NCBI RefSeq assembly: GCF_001546115.1
Contig: NZ_KQ955211.1
Span: 94,435 to 158,434, forward strand
Direction: 5' to 3'
DNA length: 64,000 nt
DNA from: Paracoccus aminovorans
GTDB lineage: Bacteria > Pseudomonadota > Alphaproteobacteria > Rhodobacterales > Rhodobacteraceae
Part shown: in pieces, positions 1 through 7,784 of the stretch
Layout of the letters: each line of letters starts with the position of its first letter
Position numbering within the stretch: the first letter of the stretch is position 1
Program-made: the position numbers and the translations under genes
The notes under the pieces: model-generated
Seen by the model: the letters and a program-made list of their open reading frames with translations, nothing else
What the model was told of the DNA's origin: nothing
The model's database searches: none

Positions 1-330
1 GTAATATATCCTGGCTGGTTCGAAGACCCCGAGCAGGTCCGACCTGTTGAAGGGGAATATCTGGCAATGAAAATGGGCAATGCTGATGTCAGGGTTCTTT
101 ATCCAAGCATCAAGAAAATCTGGACTGTTATCGGACATTCGCCGCTGAACGAGCGGGACAGGGAGCTTTGTTTCCATCTTGACGGCGGTACGCTTTATGA
201 TGGCGATGACAGCGTAAGAAACGCTACTTCGGATGACTACGCACGTTTCTCGCCGGTTCTGGCCGCAGGGCCAGTCGTCGTGCAGAATCTGATCCGACAA
301 GCTCGATCCACGATACCGCGCATCGACTAG
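1..330 (+). CDS. Unrecognised protein, 5' end outside the window
   Basis: The frame is open from base 1 (it begins V-I-Y-P-G-W-F-E-D) and ends at TAG 328-330, so at least the last 109 residues of a longer protein are present. An internal ATG at 67 exists, but coding character upstream of it looks the same, so I treat the gene as cut by the window edge. I do not recognise a family. The C-terminal part is soluble, with no membrane segment. Base composition is clearly less GC-rich than the metabolic genes further right, which fits a mobile or accessory neighbourhood. Confidence 0.55.
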   Translation, partial: VIYPGWFEDPEQVRPVEGEYLAMKMGNADVRVLYPSIKKIWTVIGHSPLNERDRELCFHLDGGTLYDGDDSVRNATSDDYARFSPVLAAGPVVVQNLIRQARSTIPRID

Positions 331-377
331 CCGTTATCGCTTTCGATTCAAGCGGGCTCCAACGGGATGCTTTTGCC

Positions 378-908
378 ATGAACACTGATTTTGTGCTTGA
401 GCCGGTTCGGTTTTTCGGCAGAAAACAGCTTTTTTCCGGCGCCAAACCGGAGTTGCTGCCCGCCGGCTCGGCGATCATTCGCGATCTTGCCGAGGCCATG
501 ACTTTGGAAAACGATCAGGATCCGCCGCCTGGCTATCGGATCTGGCATGATGTCGTCGAACAGACGCTCGCCGAGTTCTGGTCGACCCCCGAAGCCCGAG
601 AAGGCCGGAACCTTGTCGACGCCGCTGCCGATGAGCAATGGAATGCCATGGAGGATTTCGAACGCGAGTTGCGCAAGAAAAGGATTCGCAAGACAATCAC
701 CGCGAAGGAAGAGTTCTGGCTGACGGTTGCCTATGATAGCCTGGAAATCCTCAAGGGTATCGCCGTCGGCAGATATGTTTGTGGCGGAGTCCCGCTCCTT
801 GAGGGAATATTTTCCGTATACAAGGCGGGATTCTATCCCTGCGGTGTCGCGCATGAGATGCGCCTGGCAGTATTTGATCCCACGACCCTTGGTGCCGACG
901 CGGTCTGA
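378..908 (+). CDS. Hypothetical protein, 176 aa
   Basis: Complete frame from ATG 378 to TGA, 47 bp after the preceding gene. It is charged and apparently soluble, with no signal peptide. The middle (about residues 60-120) is rich in Glu, Arg and Lys and probably helical, with two helix-like stretches around WNAMEDFERELRKKR and EEFWLTVAYDSLEILKG. The C-terminus has Cys-Gly-Gly and Pro-Cys-Gly motifs (YVCGGVPLLEG, FYPCGVAHEM). I do not recognise the family. The lower GC matches the upstream partial gene and suggests both belong to an accessory segment. An overlapping minus-strand frame of similar length exists, but the plus frame starts cleanly and reads more like protein. Confidence 0.5.
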   Translation: MNTDFVLEPVRFFGRKQLFSGAKPELLPAGSAIIRDLAEAMTLENDQDPPPGYRIWHDVVEQTLAEFWSTPEAREGRNLVDAAADEQWNAMEDFERELRKKRIRKTITAKEEFWLTVAYDSLEILKGIAVGRYVCGGVPLLEGIFSVYKAGFYPCGVAHEMRLAVFDPTTLGADAV

Positions 909-1429
909 CAAAACCAAATGCGATTGATGAAAGGAGAGACCGCGACATGCGGATATGGTCGGTGAATTTGCAGGCCTCGCGCAAAACCGTACCATTGGGA
1001 CGTCGACAGATCCAGAGGAGCAGCGGATGGCTCATGGCCTCTTTTTCGCTACGATCTGGTCGGGGAGAGCGATTGGGTAGACTTAGGTAGTTATCGCCCA
1101 AATCCATGATAGCCCGACATGGCGACCGCATCGCCGCTGCAATATTTCTCGCCAGAACCCGATGGTGTTGACGAGCGGCCATTCAGGCAAGGATCAACGC
1201 CCGTACCGCGACGCGCGATGACTATCAGCATCTGGACTGGGACCGCCGTTTCAACAATCGGCGCAACCGGGGGTGAGCAGGTTCTGGGCACAGGAAAGGC
1301 AGGCGTTGCGCGCCCGTGGGACAGGTAGCCGGAACTGGTCTGCACAGCAGCGCCGACATTCTGGCGGGACGGACGCCAACCTGCGACGGCGCTCCGATGG
1401 AAGGGCATCATCGGTACAACGCGCTGGAC
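909..1429. other. About 520 bp without a recognised gene
   Basis: Short frames exist on both strands (for example a 69-codon plus frame from 1119), but none has a good ribosome site or a recognisable family. The segment is the left flank of the insertion-sequence stack that starts near 1430. I see no inverted repeats or transposase fragments in it. Confidence 0.4.
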
Positions 1430-1440
1430 GGCTCTGATGC
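1430..1440 (+). repeat. Outer tip of the left IS5 terminal inverted repeat
   Basis: GGCTCTGATGC lies directly outside the left end of the IS1111-like copy. Joined to GTTGCGCAAATCGGC on the other side of that copy (from 2789), it restores an IS5-type end, GGCTCTGTTGCGCAAATCGGC. This matches the opposite end, restored the same way from 6085-6095 and 3881-3900, at 22 of 26 positions. It carries one apparent substitution (A for T at 1437). Confidence 0.6.
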
Positions 1441-1507
1441 TGTGACCGCCCCCGACGGCATCTGTGTGCCAAGGTGGGTCTGCAATGATCCACAAAGGAG
1501 AGCGGTC

Positions 1508-2527
1508 ATGTCGGAGATTATCACGGTCGGATTCGATTTGGCGAAGAATGTGTTTCAGGTTCACGAGGCCGAGGCTGCGGGCCGGGCGGTGCTGCGCCAG
1601 AAGCTGAGAAGAGACCAGCAATTCTTCGGACAGCTTCCGGCCTGCGTTGTCGCGATGGAAGCCTGTGGCGGTGCCCATTTTTGGGGCCGCGAGATCGGCA
1701 AGCTGGGCCATGAGGTGCGGCCGATCCCGCCTGCCTATGTGAAGCCCTTCGTAAAGCGCCAGAAGAACGATGCCGCCGATGCAGAGGCCATCTGCGAGGC
1801 GGCAATGCGCCCGACGATGCGCTTTGTTCCGGTCAAGAGCGAGGAGACCCAAGGCGCGGCAATGGTCTTCCGCGTGCGCGAGCTGCTGATCCGGCAGCGC
1901 ACGCAGGCGATCAACGCCTTGCGCGGCCATCTGGCCGAATTCGGCCAGATCGTGCCACAAGGGGCACCCGATGCCACGCGGCTGATCGCGATCGTGGAAG
2001 ATCCGGATGGCATTCTGCCTGCCGATGCCATCCCCACGCTGAAGACTTTGATCGCGGCACTTGCGCATCTGGAGGCAGAGATCAGGAAGCTCGATGCGGA
2101 GATCGCCCGTCGCGCCAAGGAGAATGACGTAGCCCGGCGTCTGATGACGGTGCCCGGCATCGGGGCGCTGATCGCCACGGCCATTGCTGCTCTGGCTCCG
2201 CCACCCGAGACGTTCCGCAAGGCACGTGACTTTGCCGCCTGGCTGGGTCTGACGCCCCGGCAACATTCGACGGGCAAGCAACGTCTCGGCGCGACGACCA
2301 GAACGGGCGAACGATCCTTGCGACGCCTGCTGATCATCGGCGCCAACAACGTGGTGATCAAACGTAACGTTCACAAGGAAGCGCAGCCCGGAACATGGCT
2401 GGGCAGCCTGCTGTTGCGCAAGCCACCGATGCTGGTGCGGGTAGCATTGGCGAACAAGATGGCGCGCATGGTCTGGGCCCTGATGGCTCGGGGCGGCATC
2501 TGCCAGTCTCCGGTCGCGGCAGCGTAA
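1508..2527 (+). CDS. IS110/IS1111-family DEDD transposase (recombinase)
   Basis: 339 aa. ATG 1508 is preceded by AAAGGAGAGCGGTC, which decides the start; the same start and ribosome site are kept in copy 2. The RuvC-like N-terminal domain shows the DEDD residues: Asp in GFDLAKN (about residue 9), Glu in VAMEACGG, and the pair in KNDAADAEA. The C-terminal Tnp2 domain carries the nucleophilic-serine region (GLTPRQHSTGKQRLG). It would cut and rejoin DNA under guidance of an element-encoded RNA. Compared with copy 2 it lacks two codons after RRDQ (copy 2 reads RDQVLAFFG, this one RDQQFFG), but the frame is kept. Length is normal for the family, so it may be active. Confidence 0.88.
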   Translation: MSEIITVGFDLAKNVFQVHEAEAAGRAVLRQKLRRDQQFFGQLPACVVAMEACGGAHFWGREIGKLGHEVRPIPPAYVKPFVKRQKNDAADAEAICEAAMRPTMRFVPVKSEETQGAAMVFRVRELLIRQRTQAINALRGHLAEFGQIVPQGAPDATRLIAIVEDPDGILPADAIPTLKTLIAALAHLEAEIRKLDAEIARRAKENDVARRLMTVPGIGALIATAIAALAPPPETFRKARDFAAWLGLTPRQHSTGKQRLGATTRTGERSLRRLLIIGANNVVIKRNVHKEAQPGTWLGSLLLRKPPMLVRVALANKMARMVWALMARGGICQSPVAAA

Positions 2528-2788
2528 GCCGCCGCAGATCGCGAGGACGTCGGAGCGGAAGAGGGCAAGGAGCAGTTTGGCGCAACGATCGTGAGACGGG
2601 ATCGGGAAAACCAGGGTGCAACAGAGTGCCTATGAGCACGCGGCTTTGATCTGGACCCGACCTTCGGACACCATACGGGCCCTGCGGCATGTATCGCGCC
2701 GCATCACGAGGCCGGACACATGTCAGCACCCGATGACGCGCCAAAATCAGCTTCAAAAACCCCCTTGCGCTTGGGGCGGTTACACATG
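2528..2788 (+). ncRNA. Candidate guide (seek/bridge) RNA region of IS1111-like copy 1
   Basis: About 260 bp between the transposase stop and the right end carry no credible gene but are almost perfectly conserved in the inverted copy (3901-4115): about two substitutions and a short A-run length change over roughly 215 bp. In the IS1111 group the guide RNA is encoded at this right end. GTGCAACAGAGTG at 2616-2628 matches the restored IS5 end that this element family entered (GTGCAACAGAGTC) over 12 nt. The RNA itself, its limits and its fold are inferred. Confidence 0.5.
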
Positions 2789-3900
2789 TTGCGCAAATCG
2801 GCTGAGGGTCGGAGTAGCCCTTTCCCGAGACAGCCTCGTCCCACGGCTTCCGTGACGGGGATGCCGAGCCCGGTGAAGCCATTGCGCACGGCGACACGGA
2901 GCTGGAACTCGGCGACCTGACGGTCGAAGTTCCTGGCGGACAGGCGCTGCCGCAAGAGTTTGACGCAGTGCATCTTGGTCTCGGCGCGGCTTCGGCGATG
3001 ATAGCCGCTCCATCGTCGCCAGATCGTTCGCCCGACGCGCCTTGATGGTCGCAGGATGTCGTTGCGGGCGATGGCACCGGCGGTATCGAGTGTCCACGGT
3101 TTGGCGTTCTTGCGGGGTGGGATGATTGCCGCGGCGCCACGGGCGGCGATGGCATCGTGGCACTTGCGCGTGTCGAAGGCACCGTCGGCGGTGACGCTGG
3201 CGATCTCCTGATCGGGCGGGATCTGGTCGAGCAACTCGGGCAGCATGGGTGCATCGCCCATGTCGCTGGTGGTGAACTTGGCCGCACGGATTTCCAGGGA
3301 TTTTTCGTCGATGCCAATGTGGATCTTGCGCCAGATGCGCCGCTTCGTGCCACCATGCTTGCGCCTTCGTCGGGCAAACAGTCCCCCGGACTGTTTGCTG
3401 ACCCTCCTCAGTCCACTCGCCTTCACCCTCGACCTTGATCCCGGTGCTGTCGACCAGCAGGTGCAATGGGCCGTCTGAACCGCGAGGGGATGTTGACCTT
3501 CAAGGTTTTCTGGCGCCGCGACAGCGTGCTGAAGTCCGGCACGTCCCAGTCCAGGCCGGCCGCAACAGGCTCTCGACGAAGCCGCCTCGCCATGGTTGCT
3601 CGAACCCGTGGCGCAACATGGCTCGATCTGCCTGAGTGCCATCCCAAACAGCACTTGCATCGTCGGCAGGTCTGGATCGCGGCAGCGCTATAGTCACATT
3701 GTCGCCCGCGCCTGCCGGTCGGCGCGGCCTCCCACGTCATGGCGGGATCGAACCAGATCGCCAGCGAACCGCGGCGCTTGAGCGCCTTGTTGCAGCTTGG
3801 CCAGTTCCTGGTCTTGCAGGTCGGCGGTATGGGTCTGCTCATGCAGCCCAGCTATTACGCTGGATTCTCAGGATGAATCTCCCCAGCCGATCTGTGCAAC
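2789..3900 (-). mobile_element. IS5-family insertion sequence, body (decayed)
   Basis: The inner parts of both terminal inverted repeats are visible: GTTGCGCAAATCGGCTGAGG at 2789-2808 and, on the other strand, GTTGCACAGATCGGCTGGGG at 3900-3881. The outer tips are separated from them by the two IS1111-like copies and lie at 1430-1440 and 6085-6095. The body carries one transposase reading frame on the minus strand, broken by several frameshifts, so the element can no longer move on its own. Confidence 0.75.
2810..3842 (-). pseudogene. IS5-family transposase, frameshifted
   Basis: Reading leftward from ATG 3842, the N-terminus (MSRPIPPTCKTRNWPSCNKA, then WFDPAMTWEA) is the typical start of this IS5 subgroup. 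The protein is then split over at least three frames: a short GFVESLLRP piece and LDWDVPDFSTLSRRQKTLKVNIP, followed after a further shift by HLLVDSTGIKVEGEGEW, and finally the frame with KIHIGIDEKSLEIRA, SVTADGAFDTRKCHDAI and WRRWSGYHRRSRAETKMHC. DDE residues are recognisable in LLVDSTG, VTADGAFD and RAETKMHC. The last frame runs past the expected C-terminus (VTEAVG) through the element end. The gene is clearly dead. Confidence 0.8.
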
Positions 3901-4115
3901 ATGTGTAACCGCCCCAAGCGCAAGGGGGTTTTTTTGAAGCTGATTTTGGCGCGTCATCGGGTGCTGACATGTGTCCGGCCTCATGATGCGGCGCGATACA
4001 TGCCGCAGGGCCCGTATGGTGTCCGAAGGTCGGGTCCAGATCAAAGCCGCGTGCTCATAGGCACTCTGTTGCACCCTGGTTTTCCCGATCCCGTCTCACG
4101 ACCGTTGCGCCAAAC
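3901..4115 (-). mobile_element. IS1111-like copy 2, right-end fragment
   Basis: Inverted near-identical copy of 2575-2788. It contains the same GTGCAACAGAGTG segment (plus-strand reverse complement at 4062-4074) and the subterminal repeat. It ends at GCGCCAAAC (4115), where the sequence departs from copy 1. The 494 bp between this point and the other fragment (copy 1 positions 2081-2574, the C-terminal third of the transposase plus about 47 bp) are missing and replaced by the IS3-type element. Confidence 0.75.
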
Positions 4116-4176
4116 AGAGGTGGTTCGATTGATCTGAACAGGTTCTGGGCGATTTCCAAGTGGTTTTCTGCCTCGG

Positions 4177-5007
4177 TTATGCCGCTGCCGCTTCGGGCAT
4201 TGGCGGGGTGAAGTAGGCCTGATCGGGCGTTTTCCCGTCAAGCGATGAATGCGGACGGCGGCTGTTGTAAAAGCCGAGATAGCGGCCGATCCCGGCGCGG
4301 GGCTCAGACACGCTGGCATAGGCCCGCAGGTAGACCTCCTCGTATTTGACCGTCCGCCACAGACGCTCGACGAAGACGTTGTCGCGCCAGGCGCCTTTGC
4401 CATCCATGTGGACTTGATCTCTCGGGCGGCCAGAACCTTGATGAAGTCGATGGACGTAAACTGGCTTCCCTGAGCCGTGTTGAATAGCTCGGGCGTGCCG
4501 TGACGTGCCAGTACCTCCGCGACGGCTTCCTTGCAGAACTCGGCCTCCAGCGTGATCGACACCCGGCATGCCAGGACACGGCTTCGGTGAACCAGTCGAG
4601 CACGGCAGCCAGATAGATGAACCCGCGGGCCATGGGAATGTAGGTGATGTCCATCGCCCAGACCTGATTGGGGCGGGTGATCGGCAGCTTCCTGAGCAGA
4701 TAGGGGTAGATCTTGTGCCCCCGGCGCTGGCTTCGAGGTGTTAGGTCGGGTAGAGCGCCTCGATGCCCATGCGCTTCATCAGCGTGGCAACGTGCAGCCG
4801 CCCGACCTTGAACCCTTCCTGGATCAGCAGGCCCTGCAGCATCCGGCTGCCCGCGAAGGGGAATTCCATGTGCAGCTTGTCGATGCGGTGCATCAGCTTC
4901 AGGTCCGCGTCCGACACCGGGCGGGGCTTGTAGTAGACGCTGCCCCGGCTGATCCCCAGCACGATGGCCTGTCGGCTGACGCTCAGCTTGGCCGAGGGAT
5001 CGATCAT
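4177..5007 (-). pseudogene. IS3-family transposase OrfB (rve integrase domain), degenerate
   Basis: The start MIDPSAKLSVSRQAIVLG is intact and overlaps the end of OrfA by 4 bp, as usual for programmed frameshifting. The frame breaks after IEALYPT (about 4741), where roughly 2 bp are missing from the normal ALYRRPNTSKP stretch. The rve domain continues in other frames: VWAMDITYIPMARGFIYLAAVLDWF, then ITLEAEFCKEAVAEVLARHG, then GAWRDNVFVERLWRTVKYEEV. The second catalytic Asp is also lost: the motif reads NTAQGSQF instead of NTDQGSQF. So both frameshifts and an active-site change have disabled it. Confidence 0.8.
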
Positions 5008-5314
5008 CTTTTTGCGCTCGGCAACAGACCCGCCTTGCCGAGCGCGCCGGACAAAAAATCGTTCTCCAGCGTCAGCTCTCCGATCTTTGCATGCAGGGTC
5101 TTCACATCGACGATCGGTTCTGGCTCAGCTTTCGCGGCTTCGCCGAACACCCCGGTCGCGCCCTCGAGCAGCTGGTCACGCCACTGCTTGATCTGGTTCG
5201 GATGCACGTCGAAATCCTGCGCCAGCTCGATCAGCGTCTTCTCGCCCTTGATCGCAGCTGCCGCCACTTTCGCCTTGAAGGCCGGGTGTGGTTCCGGCGC
5301 GGTCGTCTTCCCAT
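5004..5314 (-). pseudogene. IS3-family OrfA (helix-turn-helix), frameshifted near its start
   Basis: The expected N-terminus MGRRPRRNHT starts at ATG 5314. After Thr10 one base is missing, so the rest (PAFKAKVAAAAIKGEKTLIELAQDFDVHPNQIKQWRDQLLEGA) lies in the neighbouring frame, where it can only start from GTG 5267. The helix-turn-helix (LAQDFDVHPNQIKQWRDQL) and the following leucine-rich segment are otherwise well preserved. It would have supplied DNA binding for the OrfAB transposase. Confidence 0.7.
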
Positions 5315-5440
5315 GGTCTTCTCCTCGCTCGCAACATCATGCTGCCCAATCGCCGGGAAATTGATCCACTGGATCAATTTCTGGCCCGGCTCATACGCGG
5401 AAAATCCACTTATCCCGGCTGTTCAGATTTCCGGAGCCAC

Positions 5441-6017
5441 CTCTGCCTCCAGATGCGCAAGTGCCGCGATCAAAGTCTTCAGCGTGGGGATGGCATCGGC
5501 AGGCAGAATGCCATCCGGATCTTCCACGATCGCGATCAGCCGCGTGGTATTGGGTGCCTTGTGGCACGATCTGGCCGAATTCGGCCAGATGGCCGCGCAA
5601 GGCGTTGATCGCCTGCGTGCGCTGCCGGATCAGCAGCTCGCGCACGCGGAAGACCATTGCCGCGCCTTGGGTCTCCTCGCTCTTGACCGGAACAAAGCGC
5701 GTCGTCGGGCGCATTGCCGCCTCGCAGATGGCCTCTGCATCGGCGGCATCGTTCTTCTGGCGCTTTACGAAGGGCTTCACATAGGCAGGCGGGATCAGCC
5801 GCACCTCATGGCCCAGCTTGCCGATCTCGCGGCCCCAAAAATGGGCACCGCCGCAGGCTTCCATCGCGACAACGCAGGCCGGAAGCTGTCCGAAGAATGC
5901 CAGGACCTGGTCTCTTCTCAGCTTCTGGCGCAGCACCGCCCGGCCCGCAGCCTCGGCCCCGTGAACCTGAAACACATTCTTCGCCAAATCGAGTCCGACC
6001 GTGATAATCTCCGACAT
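5441..6017 (-). pseudogene. IS1111-like copy 2 transposase, 5' two thirds only
   Basis: Nearly identical to the first part of the copy 1 gene, starting at ATG 6017 with the same ribosome site (AAAGGAG). The DEDD residues of the N-terminal domain are present. After VPQG a 2-bp loss (copy 1 AAGGGG, here AAGG) shifts the frame, and at 5441 the reading frame is cut by the IS3-type element. The C-terminal serine domain is absent. Left-end sequence TATGACCGCCCC follows to 6084. Confidence 0.8.
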
Positions 6018-6084
6018 GACCGCTCTCCTTTGTGGATCATTGCAGACCCACCTGGGCACACAGATGCCGTCGGGGGCGGTCATA
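5441..6084 (-). mobile_element. IS1111-like copy 2, left-end fragment
   Basis: Left-end half of the inverted copy. It mirrors copy 1 bases 1441-2080 with few differences and stops in GAGGCAGAG, where the IS3-type element begins. Together with 3901-4115 it accounts for a once complete element lying tail to tail with copy 1 across the IS5 body. Confidence 0.75.
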
Positions 6085-6095
6085 GCAACAGAGTC
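6085..6095 (-). repeat. Outer tip of the right IS5 terminal inverted repeat
   Basis: GCAACAGAGTC immediately outside IS1111-like copy 2. Joined to ...CAGCCGATCTGTGCAAC (ending 3900) it restores the right IS5 end and the target read by the IS1111-like element. The sequence shared by the two sides of the insertion is GCAAC. Confidence 0.6.
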
Positions 6096-6316
6096 ATTGA
6101 GCATGAAGGCTCTTGGTTTCTGACATAAACGCCAATTTCGCGCCAGAGCGGGTTTTTTGGTCGTGACGGCTGGCTGGCGGTCCCCTCGGGAAGCGCCATG
6201 CGCGCGGAAAATCATCTGCGCGGCGGGGCGATCGTCGTTGGATCATCTTTGCCCAGCCGGGAGCCGGGCGGATTCGCACGCCGCAAGCTGGACGTTCGCC
6301 TTGGCGTGTCTTGGGA

Positions 6317-6338
6317 AAGCCCGGCGCAGGCCGGGCTT
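6317..6338 (-). terminator. Intrinsic terminator after the glutathione transferase gene
   Basis: Perfect 8-bp stem AAGCCCGG / CCGGGCTT with a 6-nt loop, about 10 bp past the stop of the minus-strand gene ending at 6349. On the minus strand it is followed by TTTCCC, a short U run. Confidence 0.6.
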
Positions 6339-6348
6339 CGCATTGAGA

Positions 6349-7224
6349 TCAGCCTTCGGCCTTTTCGCCGATCTTGTCCTGCGTCCTGGTCAGGAAATCC
6401 GAGGCATCATGGCGCTCCCAGAGCTGCTCGGCAGGCTCGCCCGAGGTCTTGTTGACCATGATGCCGCGCCGAACGGCGGGACGCGCGGCGATCTCGTCAT
6501 ACCAGCGCCGGACGTGGCCATAGATCCCGGCATCGAGGAAGGTCGCCGCGTCGCCATAGACCTTGCCCGCGATGACCTGGCCATACCAGGGCCAGATCGC
6601 CATGTCGGCGATGGAATAGTCCTCGCCGGCCATGAAGCGGTGATCGGACAGGTGCCGGTTCAGCACGTCGAGCTGGCGCTTCGCCTCCATCGTGTAGCGG
6701 TCGATGGCATATTCGATCTTGACCGGGGCATAGGCATAGAAATGCCCGAAGCCGCCGCCCAGGAAGGGGGCCGAGCCCATCTGCCAGAACAGCCAGTTCA
6801 GCGCCTCGGTCCGCGCCGCCGGATCACGGGGCAGGAAGGCGCCGAACTTCTCGGCCAGATAAAGCAGGATCGAGCCGGATTCGAACACCCGCCGCGGCGG
6901 CGTGACCGAATGGTCCATCAGCGCCGGGATCTTGGAATTCGGGTTCACCGCGACGAAGCCGCTGCCGAACTGGTCGCCATCGCCGATGCGGATCAGCCAG
7001 GCGTCGTATTCGGCATCGCAGCCGGCTTCCAGCAGCTCCTCCAGCATGATCGTGACCTTCTGCCCGTTGGGCGTGGCCAGCGAATAGAGCTGCAAGGGAT
7101 GCTTGCCGACCGGCAGGTCCTTGTCATGCGTCGGCCCGGCAACGGGCCGGTTGATGCTGGCGAACTGGCCGCCGTTGTCCTTGTCCCATGTCCAGACCCT
7201 GGGCGGGGCATAGTCGTCGCTCAT
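6349..7224 (-). CDS. yghU: YghU-type glutathione S-transferase / disulfide-bond oxidoreductase
   Basis: 291 aa, full length for the YghU/Nu-class family. The N-terminal extension (DDYAPPRVWTWDKDNGGQFASINRPVAG) is characteristic. The thioredoxin-like domain follows (LYSLATPNGQKVTIMLEELLEAG; NPNSKIPALMD; FESGSILLYLAEKFG), then the all-helical C-terminal domain with YSIADMAIWPWYG. Members bind glutathione or its disulfide and reduce organic peroxides or disulfides in the cytoplasm. The gene is monocistronic, with a terminator downstream and pseudoazurin upstream, separated by 126 bp. The start fits the family and has a GGAGAAG site. Confidence 0.9.
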   Translation of the reverse strand: MSDDYAPPRVWTWDKDNGGQFASINRPVAGPTHDKDLPVGKHPLQLYSLATPNGQKVTIMLEELLEAGCDAEYDAWLIRIGDGDQFGSGFVAVNPNSKIPALMDHSVTPPRRVFESGSILLYLAEKFGAFLPRDPAARTEALNWLFWQMGSAPFLGGGFGHFYAYAPVKIEYAIDRYTMEAKRQLDVLNRHLSDHRFMAGEDYSIADMAIWPWYGQVIAGKVYGDAATFLDAGIYGHVRRWYDEIAARPAVRRGIMVNKTSGEPAEQLWERHDASDFLTRTQDKIGEKAEG

Positions 7225-7350
7225 GACTTCTCCTGTCGCTGCCTGGTCCCAAGATGTAGAGGATGGCGCCGAACATCAACCGTGGCTGCAGTGGCATCGT
7301 CGCTTGGCGATGCGGTTTTCCGCCATGGTGCGCGCCGCTGGTCCGATGCG

Positions 7351-7773
7351 TCACTTCCGGCGCGCGAGGATGTCCAGCATCCTCTGGCGGGCGGCATCGG
7401 GCAGGTCTTCGGGCAGGTCGGCCTTGGTCGCCGGGGTGTCGCCGACCTGGATCAGCATCGCCATCCCCATGGTGTAATGCGGCGAGCATTTGATGCCCCA
7501 GATGCCGGGCGCATCCAGCGTGACCTCGATTTCCTCATCGATCTTGCCGATGAACTTCGCGCCGCCCTCGGGGATCATGTCGGCGATGCTGGCGGCGTTG
7601 TGGCCGGGATCGGTGGCCAGGAACTTCACCGTGTCGCCGGGCTGGATCACCAGGTATTCGGGCTCGAAGGGCATCGGGCCGGTGGCGTTGCGGTTCAGCA
7701 TCCTGACCTCATGGGTCTCGGCCAGGGCGGCGGCGGGAAGCAGGCAGGCCAGCAGGGCGGCACGCAGCAGCAT
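7351..7773 (-). CDS. pazS: Pseudoazurin (periplasmic blue copper protein)
   Basis: 140 aa with a Sec signal peptide (MLLRAALLACLLPAAALA, cleavage after about residue 18). The copper ligands of pseudoazurin are all present: His in DPGHNA, and Cys, His and Met in KCSPHYTMGM. Mature length about 122 aa is normal. Pseudoazurins carry electrons to nitrite and nitrous oxide reductases and cytochrome peroxidase in denitrifiers. ATG 7773 has AAAGGAC in front. Only 11 bp separate it from the ABC ATPase gene, so it may be read from further upstream. I saw no FNR-type box (TTGAT-N4-ATCAA) nearby. Confidence 0.92.
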   Translation of the reverse strand: MLLRAALLACLLPAAALAETHEVRMLNRNATGPMPFEPEYLVIQPGDTVKFLATDPGHNAASIADMIPEGGAKFIGKIDEEIEVTLDAPGIWGIKCSPHYTMGMAMLIQVGDTPATKADLPEDLPDAARQRMLDILARRK

Positions 7774-7784
7774 GGTTTGTCCTT

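Larger units (their letters stand above)
1441..2788 (+). mobile_element. IS1111/IS110-group insertion sequence, copy 1 (complete)
   Basis: About 1.35 kb. The left end TGTGACCGCCCC (1441-1452) is inverted and repeated near the right end as GGGGCGGTTACA (2773-2784), 11 of 12 matching. Subterminal short inverted repeats of this kind are typical of the IS1111 group. The element holds one DEDD transposase gene and about 260 bp of 3' non-coding sequence. A second, nearly identical copy lies in opposite orientation at 3901-4115 plus 5441-6084. No target duplication is visible, as usual for the family, and both copies sit in the ends of the same IS5-type element. Confidence 0.8.
4121..5439 (-). mobile_element. 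IS3-family insertion sequence inserted in IS1111-like copy 2
   Basis: About 1.32 kb with imperfect terminal inverted repeats: TGGTTCGATTGATCTGAACA from 4121 and TGGCTCCGGAAATCTGAACA read leftward from 5439. Both end in TG...CA, as in IS3 elements. It encodes OrfA and OrfB on the minus strand, both broken. No direct target duplication is seen, and the two flanks are not adjacent in the intact copy 1, so insertion was accompanied or followed by a deletion. Confidence 0.75.

Noticed and set aside
1091..2374. 427-codon minus-strand frame over the IS1111-like transposase
   Set aside because: Shadow of the transposase gene. The plus-strand product carries the DEDD motifs and the ribosome site.
2576..4115. 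Roughly 215-bp arms flanking the IS5 body as a novel large inverted repeat
   Set aside because: Explained by the right ends of the two oppositely oriented IS1111-like copies, so no separate element is needed.
7225..7350. FNR/NNR box for pseudoazurin or the GST gene
   Set aside because: TTGATGTTCGG near 7280 (minus strand) has no matching ATCAA half.
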